64,000 bases of DNA from an uncultured bacterium. Lineage in GTDB: Bacteria > Verrucomicrobiota > Verrucomicrobiia > Verrucomicrobiales > V1-33. The stretch covers positions 1-64,000 of the forward strand of contig CAJBME010000345.1 in NCBI GenBank assembly GCA_903954065.1, in the 5' to 3' direction. Position numbers and translations under genes: made by a program. The notes under the pieces were generated by a model that was not told the origin of the DNA, made no database searches, and saw only the letters and a program-made list of their open reading frames with translations. Positions 51,694 to 60,443 of the stretch are shown here, piece by piece. Positions within the stretch are counted from its first letter, which is position 1, and each line of letters starts with the position of its first letter.

Positions 51694-53064
51694 TCAGACG
51701 CCAGTACCCACAGGCACCGCGGCAGCCGGTAATCCCAACGCAAAGCAGGTCCCGCGTTCATCGCTATAGACCAGCCAAACGTCCCCGCCTTGAGCCCGGG
51801 CCAGCTCTCGCGCCAAATTCAGCCCCAAACCATGACCCGCCACGTCCTCGCCGCGCCCCCCCCGATGAAACCGTTCAAAAATGCACTCGCGCATTTCTTC
51901 CGGGATGGGTCGGCCCCCGTTGGCCACCGAGACAACGACTTGCTCGCCGCTCCGCCGCCCGTCCACCGTCACCTCTCCCCCCGCCACCGAATATTTGACC
52001 GCATTTTCAGCAAGATTCTGAAAAATCACCGCCAATCGACGACCGTCCCCCAACCCCACCATGTTTTCCTCCCACTGCTGGCGCAACCCAAGTCCACGGG
52101 TGTCGCACAGTGCATCAAGATCATCCAGTTGGGGCGCGAGGGTCAACGGCAAAGCCAAAGCCTGAGTCTCAATCTGCAGTCTTCCCGCATCCGCTTGCGC
52201 AAGCACCAGCAAATCCTCCACCAAACCGGAAAGTCGGCGGGTCTGACCCAACAGTTGATTGATCTCCTCCCTCTCAGCCAAACCGGTTTCCGGGCGTCCT
52301 CGACGCTCCTCCAACGCCGTGCGCAGAACCGCCAGTGGCGTCTTTAATTGATGTGACGCATCGCTGGAAAACCGAGCCGCCGCCTGATACGCCTTTTGAA
52401 GTCGCTCAAAGGACCGATTCAACACCTCGGTCAGCCGCGCAATCTCGTCGTTCGCCAAAGGCATGGGCAGCCGCTCGTCCGGATGCTCGGCATCAATTCG
52501 CTGCGCCGCCTTGGTCAGCTGCACGACCGGCAGCAAAGCCCAGTGCGCCAGCAACCAAGTGGCCAGAAACCCCGCTCCCGCCGAGACCGGCACAACCCAT
52601 AGCAGAATGCCCAAAAGCTGCGCCTGCATGTCCTCCAGCGTGCCCAGCCTCGTACCCATATACAACGTCAGATACCCGTGCCGGAAGGTACCAATCCGAG
52701 TCTGCCGGCCAAAAAGTGGCACCGTCCGCAAAACCCCAGGCTCACCCGTCAAATCAGTGCCTCGCAAATTGGCCGATCGATACAACACCTGCCCCTCGGG
52801 TCCTTCTATCTCCAAATACCTCCCACGCAAACTGACCGGGACAAAACGCTCAGCCACCGGCTTACGGAAATCACTCGGCGCCCCACGGAAATTCTCCAGT
52901 CCGTGAAACAGCTGGCCCGCATTCTCCGACAACAACGTGTCCAATTCATTGAGCTGCAGCCGAAATATGATCGGCCGAGTCGCCAGACCGGCAGCCAATA
53001 CCGTCGCCGCCGTCACTAAAGCGGCTCCCAGCGAGACTTTCGCCTTGAGGGGGAGTCGTTTCAT
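51694..53064 (-). CDS. Sensor histidine kinase (CusS/QseC-type)
   Basis: 456 residues. Two membrane helices (residues 8-30 and about 150-178) bracket a periplasmic sensor domain of about 120 residues. A HAMP domain follows (about 179-232, LLPVVQLTKAAQRIDAEHPD). The HisKA box RFSSDASHQLKTPLAVLRTA carries the phospho-acceptor at His238, and the HATPase region has the N box (QNLAENAVKYSVAGGEV), FERFHRGG and GHGLGLNLARELARAQGG. Its start abuts the response-regulator stop without a gap. The stimulus is unknown; relatives sense metals or envelope signals. Confidence 0.94.
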   Translation of the reverse strand: MKRLPLKAKVSLGAALVTAATVLAAGLATRPIIFRLQLNELDTLLSENAGQLFHGLENFRGAPSDFRKPVAERFVPVSLRGRYLEIEGPEGQVLYRSANLRGTDLTGEPGVLRTVPLFGRQTRIGTFRHGYLTLYMGTRLGTLEDMQAQLLGILLWVVPVSAGAGFLATWLLAHWALLPVVQLTKAAQRIDAEHPDERLPMPLANDEIARLTEVLNRSFERLQKAYQAAARFSSDASHQLKTPLAVLRTALEERRGRPETGLAEREEINQLLGQTRRLSGLVEDLLVLAQADAGRLQIETQALALPLTLAPQLDDLDALCDTRGLGLRQQWEENMVGLGDGRRLAVIFQNLAENAVKYSVAGGEVTVDGRRSGEQVVVSVANGGRPIPEEMRECIFERFHRGGRGEDVAGHGLGLNLARELARAQGGDVWLVYSDERGTCFALGLPAAAVPVGTGV

Positions 53065-53736
53065 TTAGGGACGTAAACGATAACCAGCACCTCGGACCGT
53101 CTCAATAAGCGTCTCGGAACGCCCGTCATCAAGCTTCTTCCGCAATCGCATAATGAAAATCTCCACCGTGCGGGTCTCATATTCATGCTCCCGATTCCAA
53201 ATTCGTTCACATATTTCATCGCGCGAAAACGTCCGGCCTGGCTCCTGCATCAAAACCTGTAAAACTTCAAACTCCCGCGGCGACACCGCCACTTCCTCCC
53301 CGCCACGCCACAATCGTCGCTGCCGTACGTCCATCCGCACGTCCTGCGCCGTCAAAACATCGCTCGGCTCCACACCCGCCGCTCGCCGCCCCAAAACTTC
53401 CACCCGCGCTAACAACTCCTCCAACGCAAAAGGCTTACTCAAATAATCGTCCGCCCCAGCCTTTAAACCAGCCACTCGATCACCAATCTCCGATCGCGCC
53501 GTCAACATCAACACCCGCACCGGCAAACTCGCCTGCCGGACCCGGCGTAATACTTCCAATCCATCCGCTCCAGGCAAATTCACATCAAGCACAATCAACT
53601 GAAAGGGTGTCTTCAAAGCCGCATCAATCGCCTCAGCTCCGTCGTTGATAATCCTCACCTCATGCCCCTGACGCTCAAGCGCCAAGCCAACATGAGCCGC
53701 TAACTTTGCTTCGTCCTCAACCAAAAGTATCTTCAT
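53065..53736 (-). CDS. OmpR/PhoB-family response regulator
   Basis: 223 residues. The receiver domain (1-118) has the acidic pair Glu7/Asp8 in MKILLVEDEAKL, the phospho-acceptor Asp51 in LIVLDVNLPGADG, and the Lys of LSKPFALEELLARV. The winged-helix output domain (about 130-223) contains RRLWRGGEEVAVSPREFEVL and TRTVEIFIMRLRKKLDDGRS. It pairs with the kinase immediately downstream. By length and order it resembles QseB/CusR. The regulated genes are not indicated by the sequence, although a PhoB-type regulator would belong to the same fold. Confidence 0.95.
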   Translation of the reverse strand: MKILLVEDEAKLAAHVGLALERQGHEVRIINDGAEAIDAALKTPFQLIVLDVNLPGADGLEVLRRVRQASLPVRVLMLTARSEIGDRVAGLKAGADDYLSKPFALEELLARVEVLGRRAAGVEPSDVLTAQDVRMDVRQRRLWRGGEEVAVSPREFEVLQVLMQEPGRTFSRDEICERIWNREHEYETRTVEIFIMRLRKKLDDGRSETLIETVRGAGYRLRP

Positions 53737-54027
53737 GGATTAATAAAAAGGCGCCTGAAATGCCTCTAAACAGGGAAACCGGATCGAGAGACACACACAA
53801 GCTGATAATCCTTACCATTTGGTCAGCATCACCCTCCCCCCACTAAATAATAATCTCTCCGGCCAAAAAATGAAGGGAAAAGTGAACTCCTCTCGCGCCC
53901 CACCCACTGGCCGCACAGCGCCACTCCACTTCAAAAAACCTCCTCCCGCCGACACCTACCACCCACCCTCAATGACTGAGCTCGCCCAGCCTCGTCCAAC
54001 AGCCCAAACACCGAAACCAACCAAAAT

Positions 54028-54698
54028 TTACCGACGCCGCCGCAGAACCGGCGCTAGCCCCAGCCCCATCAAAAGCACACTCGAGGGCTCGGGCACTTGC
54101 GCATTGCTCAAATAAAGCAACGCCCCATCACTCTGCACCAGCTCACTGTAATGTCCGGGATTGGGATTCGAGGCCGCCGCATAATGAGAAAGTATCTGCT
54201 CCGGAGTGAGCGCCCGCCCGTAAAATGCCGTCTCATCGATCAATCCATTATAAGAGGCGCGCCCTTCATCATAAGCTCCCAACGTCAGATTGCCTGAAGT
54301 GTTCACTTTATACCCTCCCGGCCCCGTAGGCACCGCCCCCGTGTCCACCCCGTCAACATACAGCCGGGGTGCCACCCCGTCCCAAACAGCCGCCACATAA
54401 CTCCACGAATCCACCGTATAAGTGCCACCCGTCAGATCATAACCCACCGTGCCCCCAGCCCCATTGTGCATCCGGAAATTCCACCCGATCGACTCCGCCC
54501 GCTGGAAAAAAACCCAACCGCCCGCGGACTGGTCTTAATCCGATTAAAAACAGTCGTGTCATCGTTGTCGCTGCTCGACGGTTTCGCCCAAAACTCGATC
54601 GTAAACGGCTGATCCTTGGGAGGATTTAAATCAGCCCGATACGGGACCGTCGTGATCGCACCGTTGCTCACTCCTCCCCCATAACTGTCCGCCAGAAA
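54028..54698 (-). pseudogene. Truncated and frameshifted LamG PEP-CTERM paralogue
   Basis: This is a decayed tandem copy of the intact gene at 54699-55556. It has lost the signal peptide and the first 50 or so residues. Its first codons follow the stop of the intact gene in the same frame (FLADSYGGGVSNGAITTVPY, against VVPYTAALNPSS in the intact copy). A one-base frameshift near 54515-54530 separates FNRIKTSPRAVG from WVFFQRAESIGWNFRMHNGA. The rest aligns well (LIDETAFYGRALTPEQILSH, SDGALLYLSNAQVPEPSSVL) and keeps a PEP-CTERM tail ending RRRR. No start codon with a ribosome site is seen. Confidence 0.8.
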
Positions 54699-55556
54699 TT
54701 ACCGGCGACGACGGAAGACAACAGCCAAACCGCCCATCAGCACGAAAACGGCACTGGCCGGCTCAGGAACCTGCGCATTGCGCAAATAAAGCAATGCTCC
54801 ATCATTCTGAATCAAGGAACTGTAGAAACCAGGAGTAGGATTAGAGGCCGCCGCGTGATGGCTCAGAATCTGCGCCGGGGTCAAGGCCGTGCCATAAAAC
54901 GCCGTCTCATCAACCAATCCGTTGAAAGAAGATTTTCCGTTATCATAACCACCCACCGAAAAAGTCGCCGATGTGCTGGCATTGTACGTGCCGGAAACCC
55001 CCGGATCAGCAGAGGCATTGGCATCCACACCATCCACAAAAAGCTTGGCCGTCGTCCCGTCCCAGACCGCCACCACATGGCTCCAAGCACCCAACGTATA
55101 CGTCCCACCCGTGATGTTGGTGCTCATGTCGCTGCCAACCCCGTTGTACATGCGGAAGTTCCAACCAACACTTTCAGCCCGCTGGAAAAACACCCAGCCC
55201 GAACGCGCACCGGCCGAAACACGGTTGAAAACAGGAGAATCATCATTATCCGTGGACACTGGCTTGGCCCAGAATTCAATCGAAAACGGGCTCGATGAGG
55301 ATGGATTCAACGCCGCCGTGTACGGCACCACCGTATTCGCCTCGTTATTGAAAGTGTTTTGCGGCGTGACGCCGTACCCCGCCGCCCGATCATTCGGGTC
55401 AGCCAGCGGGCCCGCCTGATCCAGAGTCACCGCGTCGTCATTGGCGCCATCGGCCAGAATGCCCAAACTGCCAGAGTTAAAGGAAGTGGTCACAGCCTGA
55501 GAGGTCGATGCAGCAAGCAGCACACTGGCCAGCAGGGTCGCGGACTTAAATTTCAT
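54699..55556 (-). CDS. LamG-domain PEP-CTERM protein
   Basis: 285 residues from the ATG at 55556 (a second ATG at 55565 would add three residues). The signal peptide is MKFKSATLLASVLLAASTSQ. Residues about 60-235 form a LamG/concanavalin-like domain: FSIEFWAKPVSTDNDDSPVF, TYTLGAWSHVVAVWDGTTAK, LFVDGVDANASADPG, FNGLVDETAFYGTALTPAQI. The C-terminus has the PEP-CTERM signal VPEPAS, the hydrophobic AVFVLMGGLAVVF and RRRR. It probably binds glycans at the cell surface after exosortase processing. A second, decayed copy follows directly. Confidence 0.9.
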   Translation of the reverse strand: MKFKSATLLASVLLAASTSQAVTTSFNSGSLGILADGANDDAVTLDQAGPLADPNDRAAGYGVTPQNTFNNEANTVVPYTAALNPSSSSPFSIEFWAKPVSTDNDDSPVFNRVSAGARSGWVFFQRAESVGWNFRMYNGVGSDMSTNITGGTYTLGAWSHVVAVWDGTTAKLFVDGVDANASADPGVSGTYNASTSATFSVGGYDNGKSSFNGLVDETAFYGTALTPAQILSHHAAASNPTPGFYSSLIQNDGALLYLRNAQVPEPASAVFVLMGGLAVVFRRRR

Positions 55557-55648
55557 AAAAAACATGAATGGGGATTATCGAATGAATGTGCCTGAACACC
55601 AAGCCGCCAAGATTCTCGGCGACTGGGCCAGTCTTCAAAAAGAGGAGT

Positions 55649-55677
55649 AAAAAAACATACCGTATGAAATTTGTCAA
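55649..55677 (-). promoter_or_regulatory. Candidate promoter region of the LamG PEP-CTERM gene
   Basis: On the minus strand a TTGACA (plus 55672-55677) is followed by AT-rich sequence and a seven-T run; the -10 element is not clear. A palindrome CATAC-C-GTATG (55656-55666) lies within the spacer and could be an operator. Another palindrome, GACTGGGCCAGTC, lies just downstream at 55621-55633. Confidence 0.35.
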
Positions 55678-55805
55678 TATTCATCCGCCCTAAAGGCGCC
55701 TCAAAATTTTGGAGTTCAGCCGTCGTCCGCGTACAATCACCTCAACCCCCCTCTGCCGAGGGCACCAATTCCTCCCCACCCACCTCCTGCTACACGCCCG
55801 ACATC

Positions 55806-56129
55806 ATGACTCCCCCCTATTCGCCCAGTCCCTCCCCCGACGACACTTGGCAGACCAAGGATGTACTGCAGCAAGCAAAACACGATCTGCAATCACACGT
55901 GTCCGACGTCAAAGCAGCCGCCGCCCGCACCTTCGACGAAGTGCGCTCCACCGCCGCGAGTACCGCCGCCGCCGCACGCGATGGCTGTCAGGCCGTGCGA
56001 CACGACGCCACCCTCAAGTTCCGCTCATACCAGGAGGAAATTGAACACACCATTCGACAACAACCGCTCAAAGCCGTCGGCTTGGCCGCTCTGACCGGTT
56101 TGTTCATCGGCCTGCTCTCCCGTAAATAA
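55806..56129 (+). CDS. DUF883 (ElaB/YqjD/YgaM-like) membrane-anchored protein
   Basis: 107 residues from the ATG at 55806. A Pro/Ser-rich start is followed by a long amphipathic helix (KDVLQQAKHDLQSHVSDVKA, AAARTFDEVRSTAASTAAAA), then REQPL-like IRQQPLKAVGLAALTGLFIG and LLSRK, the glycine-patterned C-terminal membrane helix typical of the YqjD/ElaB family. E. coli relatives attach ribosomes to the inner membrane in stationary phase. The next gene, 32 bp downstream, encodes a related type of protein. Confidence 0.85.
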   Translation: MTPPYSPSPSPDDTWQTKDVLQQAKHDLQSHVSDVKAAAARTFDEVRSTAASTAAAARDGCQAVRHDATLKFRSYQEEIEHTIRQQPLKAVGLAALTGLFIGLLSRK

Positions 56130-56161
56130 ATCTCCCCCCCTCCCGTACCCCACCCCACCCC

Positions 56162-56533
56162 ATGAAAACATCCCCCGTCACCCGCCGCCTCGAAGAAACA
56201 CGCTACCGCCTCACCCGCGAAGTGCGCGATAATCCGCTGCTCTGCCTCGGCCTCGCCATCGGCGTCGGCGCCGTCATCGGGGCCCTCGGCAGCCGAACCG
56301 CCACCCCCAGCCCCCACACCCGCACCCTCAACCCCGAGTGGCTCACACGACTGACCAACGGCCTGTCCGACGAAGCCCGGCAACTCACCAAACAAGCCGC
56401 CCAAACCCGCCGCCACGCCAAACGTGAGCTAAACTCCGTCGCCCGCCACGCCTCAGATTCCTTGCCCGAAATCGACCTCGATCAGCTCGTCACCCGTGGA
56501 CGCGACTGGCTGCGCTCCACCCTGCGCGCGTAA
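56162..56533 (+). CDS. Small membrane protein related to the DUF883 type
   Basis: 123 residues. The N-terminus is helical and charged (RRLEETRYRLTREVRDNPLL), leading into one membrane segment with glycine spacing (CLGLAIGVGAVIGALGSR), so the membrane helix lies in the middle rather than at the end. The C-terminal half is basic and helical (LTKQAAQTRRHAKRELNSVA, LDQLVTRGRDWLRSTLRA). No named family is certain. It is probably co-transcribed with the DUF883 gene. Confidence 0.75.
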   Translation: MKTSPVTRRLEETRYRLTREVRDNPLLCLGLAIGVGAVIGALGSRTATPSPHTRTLNPEWLTRLTNGLSDEARQLTKQAAQTRRHAKRELNSVARHASDSLPEIDLDQLVTRGRDWLRSTLRA

Positions 56534-56691
56534 CAAACGAATCGAAAACGGCCGGATAACGGTAAGTCCACAGCCCAAAAACAGCCTGATTCTAGATCGT
56601 CAATAAGTGGCGCATCACACGATTCGTCCTCGTCACCGGTCGCTCGCCATCGCCGGAACGAACCAACACGCCCCCCGCCTCACCCCCATAA

Positions 56692-57447
56692 TCAAGCCCG
56701 GCCAGATGGCGCCACCCGCGTTCCTAACGCCCGCGTCTGTACCCGCCAAACGAGATGCTGCAGCGAAAGCCGCACACACTGCAAACCATAAATCACCGCC
56801 TTCTTGAACGGAATCGAACTCGCATCCGTCTCGTAACTGGTCGGACAGGTCACTTCACACGTCGGCAATCCAGCGCGTAAACACGCCACAAACATCTCAT
56901 TGTCGAAAATAAAATCATTTCGAAATGAATGAAAGGGCACCGTCTCCAGAAGCCGACGCGAATAAGCGCGATACCCAGTATGATACTCCGTGTGGTGCGT
57001 CCCCATCGCCACACTCATAAAATTGGTCAGTCCCCAATTCGCCAGATACCGCCAGACCGGCATCCCACCACTCAGAGCTCCGCGCCCACTGGTTCTCGAC
57101 GCCAGACAAAGATCGTAAAAACCCGTGGCCAACATGGCCGCCATCGATGGCACAAGCTTGGGCGTATATTGATAATCAGGATGCAATAGCACAATAATAT
57201 CAGCCCCGGCATCCAGTCCCGCCTGCAAGCACCGCTTGACATTGCCGCCGTAATTCAAGTTGGTCTCGTTCCGAAAAACCGTGATCCCCAGCCCCTGCGC
57301 CACCTCCACCGTGCGATCCTTAGAACAGTCATCCACCAGAATAACGTGGTCCACAAGATCACGCGGAATGTCGCCCACAGTCTTGGCAACAGTCTTTTCC
57401 GCCCAGTAGGCGGGCATAGTCACGGCGATAATCTTTCCCTGCAGCAT
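56692..57447 (-). CDS. Glycosyltransferase family 2 (dolichol-phosphate-mannose-synthase-like)
   Basis: 251 residues. The N-terminal GT-A fold shows KIIAVTMPAYWAEKTVAKTV, VDHVILVDDCSKDRTVEVAQ with the nucleotide-binding Asp pair, and IIVLLHPDYQYTPKLVPSMA, where the family usually has a D-D/H-D-x-x-x metal site. ASRTSGRGALSGGMPVWRYL and EYHTGYRAYSRRLLETVPF match the DPM1/GT2 type. There is no membrane domain beyond a possible short hydrophobic patch. The product sugar and acceptor are unknown; a cytoplasmic role in surface glycan assembly is likely. Confidence 0.88.
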   Translation of the reverse strand: MLQGKIIAVTMPAYWAEKTVAKTVGDIPRDLVDHVILVDDCSKDRTVEVAQGLGITVFRNETNLNYGGNVKRCLQAGLDAGADIIVLLHPDYQYTPKLVPSMAAMLATGFYDLCLASRTSGRGALSGGMPVWRYLANWGLTNFMSVAMGTHHTEYHTGYRAYSRRLLETVPFHSFRNDFIFDNEMFVACLRAGLPTCEVTCPTSYETDASSIPFKKAVIYGLQCVRLSLQHLVWRVQTRALGTRVAPSGRA

Positions 57448-57502
57448 AGCTAAATGTCGCTATAAACGTGCCAGTCGATGGGAGCGAGAGATTTTCGCAG
57501 CG

Positions 57503-58087
57503 TTACTGAGGCAATTCGCCCGGCAACTCAAGATCCGGAAAATCAGGCACTTGCTCAACCGGCCCCGATGGCTCTCCTAGCGGCGGCAGCTCGTCGTCAG
57601 CCAATGCCCCGTCCGCCCCGCTCCCACCGGCCACCGCCCCGCCGGAACCGCCACCCCCCAGATCCACCGCTCCCACCCCGTAAGCCTCCAGACGCGGAGG
57701 CTCGGTCGAAACGACTTTTTCCGTCGTCGGGAAAAAAACCACCGCGCCTACCACCGGCACTCCCTCCAGAATGTCGGCCGCTATCATGTTTCGCTTTCGC
57801 TCCGGCGACACCTTGAGCTGCGCCGTACTTCCAGCCTCCTCCCCGGCCCGGATCACCAGCCGACTCTCAGCCGCCACCTGCGCCGCCAAAGGCGAACGCA
57901 CCAGCACAAACCCACGCTCCGTATCCACCATCGTCACCTGCCCCATCGGCCGACGCCCCTCCCGCATGTCTCGCCCGACGCTGCCATCAGAAGCCGCCGG
58001 ACGGCGGCGCATCAGCCCGCACCCAACCCCGGCGGTCACCACCGCCACCCCCAGTGCTATGCTCACAGATCGCTGAACCCATCCCAT
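57503..58087 (-). CDS. Probable lipoprotein of unknown function
   Basis: 194 residues from the ATG at 58087; a GTG 21 codons upstream is less likely. The N-terminus (MGWVQRSVSIALGVAVVTAG) ends in VGC, a lipobox-like site. Residues 50-130 form a small beta domain that begins GQVTMVDTERGFVLVRSPLA and ends MIAADILEGVPVVGAVVFFP, resembling conserved verrucomicrobial lipoproteins I cannot name. The C-terminal third is Gly/Pro/Glu-rich and probably disordered. Confidence 0.65.
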   Translation of the reverse strand: MGWVQRSVSIALGVAVVTAGVGCGLMRRRPAASDGSVGRDMREGRRPMGQVTMVDTERGFVLVRSPLAAQVAAESRLVIRAGEEAGSTAQLKVSPERKRNMIAADILEGVPVVGAVVFFPTTEKVVSTEPPRLEAYGVGAVDLGGGGSGGAVAGGSGADGALADDELPPLGEPSGPVEQVPDFPDLELPGELPQ

Positions 58088-58344
58088 CTGCCCACTTTCC
58101 ACCGAATCCACACACCCGCAAGCCCCCACCTCCCGCCCGCCTCCCCACACCCCATCCCATACAAATAGCTCTCCCCACCCTCCTCACCCCCCAGCCGCTC
58201 AAGAATAAATTCTCATTCACTCCTCCGCACCATTCTCGGCAATTGAGTATATAAATAATTGAATATAATGGTATTACCATAAAAACTTTCCCTCAGATAA
58301 CCCTGCCTCCCGGACGTCATGAGTGAATCCATGTAAATCCCCAG

Positions 58345-58374
58345 TTGACGCTCGCCGACTCCTCAGCATCAATT
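58345..58374 (+). promoter_or_regulatory. Candidate promoter of tRNA-Ser
   Basis: TTGACG at 58345-58350 is followed after 17-18 bases by ATCAATT (58368-58374), about 40 bp before the tRNA. The -35 matches the sigma-70 consensus at five of six positions; the -10 is weak. Confidence 0.35.
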
Positions 58375-58413
58375 TACTTCTGCCGCAGTTCAACTGCCTC
58401 GCGCGCAGCAAAC

Positions 58414-58503
58414 GGAGAGATGGCTGAGTGGCCGAAAGCAGCACTTTGCTAAAGTGCCGTAGGGGTAACCTTACCGAGGGTTCGAATCCCTCTCTCTCCG
58501 CCA
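58414..58503 (+). tRNA. tRNA-Ser (anticodon GCT)
   Basis: The acceptor stem GGAGAGA (58414-58420) pairs with TCTCTCC (58493-58499), followed by G and an encoded CCA. The anticodon arm CACTTTGCTAAAGTG exposes GCT in the loop, which reads AGC and AGU codons. A long variable arm (CCGTAGGGGTAACCTTACCG region) identifies a class II tRNA, and the T arm GAGGGTTCGAATCCCTC is canonical. Total length 90 bases including CCA. Confidence 0.97.
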
Positions 58504-58653
58504 CTGCGCTCCCAAATTGCCCCCAGCCTGCCCGTGGAGGATCAACCAAGGCGCCGGCTCCAGTGACCAAATTAATCGCCCACCCGAGTCGGGAGTGGCA
58601 AGGTCCTCATCGCTCGCCATACTGCGGCTAGCCTCCTCGAAGGAACCCGCTCC

Positions 58654-59763
58654 ATGACCGCCACCATTCCAACCAATCACACCGATCCGATCAACGCCCA
58701 GATCCTCGCGGTCTCCGAAGACCGCCTTCAGGGGTTTCACAGCGAACCATTTCAAGAAATCGCCCGCCTCTCCGGAGTGGATCTCTCGGTCGTCCTCGAA
58801 AGAGTCCGCGCCATGCTCGAAGCCGGAGTCATCCGGCGCGTCCGCCAGACGCTGAACTCGACCAAGCTGGCTCACGGCGCCCTCGTCGCATGGAAGGTCG
58901 ACCCCGCACGACTGGACGAAACCTTCGACTTCATGTTCCGCGAAGACCCCTTCAGCGGTCACGTCGTCACCCGCTCCACCGATCGCGAGGTCAGCGGCTC
59001 AGATTACAAATTGTGGACCACCCTGAAAGTGCCGCTCGGCGAATCGCTCGAACACCACGCCGAAGTCCTTAAAAAAATCACCGGAGCACACGACTACCTG
59101 CTCCTGCCCGCCAAAGGAATCTTCGCCCTCGGCGTCGGCCACGTGCGGCGGAAAATCATCGAGCCCGGCGACCGCGCGGAGGAACCCGCCCATATGATCC
59201 ACACCGACGCCGTCGATCTCTCCCCTCGCGAATGGGAGGTCGTCCTCGCACTCAAAGAAGAACTCAAACCCGAAGAAATCCGACCCGATGTGTGGACCGA
59301 ACGCGCCCAACAGGCCGGCGTCAGCCGCCAGGAATTCGAGGAAATAGCCAAAAACCTCCAAACTAAAAAACTGCTCGGCCGCTTCTCCACTTTCCTCGAA
59401 CACGTCAAACCTTCCGCCACCGGCGAACGCGTCACCCGCTTTAACGGCCTCTTCCATTGGGCCGTGCCCCCAGGTCAAGAAATGCTCGCCGGCGGCGAAG
59501 TCGGCCGCCATACCTGCATGACCCATTGCTACTGGCGCGAAGGAGGACCTCGCTTCGCCAACGTCAACATCATGGGCGTCATCCACGGTCAAGAACGCGA
59601 CCGCGTCCTCAGCCACAAGGCCGCCATCGACGCCCATCTCGCCGAAGAAGGAATCAATGTGACCTATACCAACGTTTTTTGGGGCGGACGCAGCGAAATT
59701 AAACCCAGTGAAATTTCGCCTAAAATCTACCGCGTCTGGCACGCAGCCCACGCCGGGAAATAA
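58654..59763 (+). CDS. Fused Lrp/AsnC-type siroheme decarboxylase-like protein (AhbAB/NirDL-like)
   Basis: 369 residues from the ATG at 58654, preceded by AAGGAA eight bases upstream. It is built of two tandem AsnC-like units: residues 1-175 (HSEPFQEIARLSGVDLSVVL, MLEAGVIRRVRQTLNSTKLA) and 190-365 (LSPREWEVVLALKEELKPEE, GVSRQEFEEIAKNLQTKKLL). The second unit has RHTCMTHCYWREGGPRFANV and NIMGVIHGQERDRVL, matching the HCY region and MxHG motif of siroheme decarboxylases, which make didecarboxysiroheme for haem d1 or alternative haem synthesis. The first half lacks an obvious HCY motif. No other haem gene is nearby, so a purely regulatory role is an alternative. Confidence 0.75.
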   Translation: MTATIPTNHTDPINAQILAVSEDRLQGFHSEPFQEIARLSGVDLSVVLERVRAMLEAGVIRRVRQTLNSTKLAHGALVAWKVDPARLDETFDFMFREDPFSGHVVTRSTDREVSGSDYKLWTTLKVPLGESLEHHAEVLKKITGAHDYLLLPAKGIFALGVGHVRRKIIEPGDRAEEPAHMIHTDAVDLSPREWEVVLALKEELKPEEIRPDVWTERAQQAGVSRQEFEEIAKNLQTKKLLGRFSTFLEHVKPSATGERVTRFNGLFHWAVPPGQEMLAGGEVGRHTCMTHCYWREGGPRFANVNIMGVIHGQERDRVLSHKAAIDAHLAEEGINVTYTNVFWGGRSEIKPSEISPKIYRVWHAAHAGK

Positions 59764-59783
59764 ATTCACCGGCTTTTCCACGC

Positions 59784-59830
59784 CTCCTCCTCCCAGCCAC
59801 ACTCCTCCTCCCAGCCACACTCCCCCTCCC
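59784..59830. repeat. 18-bp tandem repeat, about 2.5 copies
   Basis: CTCCTCCTCCCAGCCACA occurs at 59784-59801 and 59802-59819, with a degenerate third start. It lies in the gap between two convergent genes. Confidence 0.8.
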
Positions 59831-59840
59831 TTCCGAGCGG

Positions 59841-60335
59841 CTAACGAAGCGCGCGCTGCAACTCGCGCTGAAATGCCGCCACATCAGCCTCAGGAGGCTG
59901 ATAGGTGCGGTCAACACCCGACAGCCCAAGCTGGCCCATCTGGTCAAGATACCAGCCAGCCGTCACCCCGTCAGTGAAGGTCACTTTCCCGCTCACCATG
60001 GTTCCGGGAACCGTCACCACGTCCACCGTCACCCGCACCTGAGCGACACCCGACAACCCGTCCGAGTCACCCTCGTCACCAGGCAAAACTCCCGCGTCGT
60101 CCATGCCACCACCCACTCCAGTCTCCGCCCCGCCGACGTCCAACACCTCCGCATCGTCCTCCTCACCAGCCTCCGGTTTCAAGGTCAATCCCAAATCCGA
60201 AAGCAAAAACCGAGTGTCCATAAACGTCAGCGTGACTCCAAGTTCGTTTTTAAGGCGATCCTGAATTTCATTCAAGGTGGCCCCGGCAGCCACCCAAGTG
60301 GCCACTGCTTCTTTGTGCTCGCTGGTAAGTTTCAT
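59841..60335 (-). CDS. Conserved-looking hypothetical protein with an N-terminal HTH-like segment
   Basis: 164 residues. The first 55 residues (LTSEHKEAVATWVAAGATLN, EIQDRLKNELGVTLTFMDTR, FLLSDLGLTL) resemble a helix-turn-helix of transposase or sigma-like type. An acidic Gly/Asp linker (residues 55-95) joins a C-terminal domain with VTVDVVTVPGTMVSGKVTFT, DGVTAGWYLDQMGQLGLSG and QPPEADVAAFQRELQRALR. The latter looks like a beta/helix module of unknown role. Similar two-part proteins seem common in Verrucomicrobiota, but I cannot name the family. Confidence 0.7.
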   Translation of the reverse strand: MKLTSEHKEAVATWVAAGATLNEIQDRLKNELGVTLTFMDTRFLLSDLGLTLKPEAGEEDDAEVLDVGGAETGVGGGMDDAGVLPGDEGDSDGLSGVAQVRVTVDVVTVPGTMVSGKVTFTDGVTAGWYLDQMGQLGLSGVDRTYQPPEADVAAFQRELQRALR

Positions 60336-60443
60336 GATGTATTCGACTTATTCATACCCCGGGATGCACCGACTTGCAACGCATGGTCCAGTGGACCACC
60401 CCCTGTCTGCCTTCTCCCCCCAACCCGCCATCCTCCTCCAATC

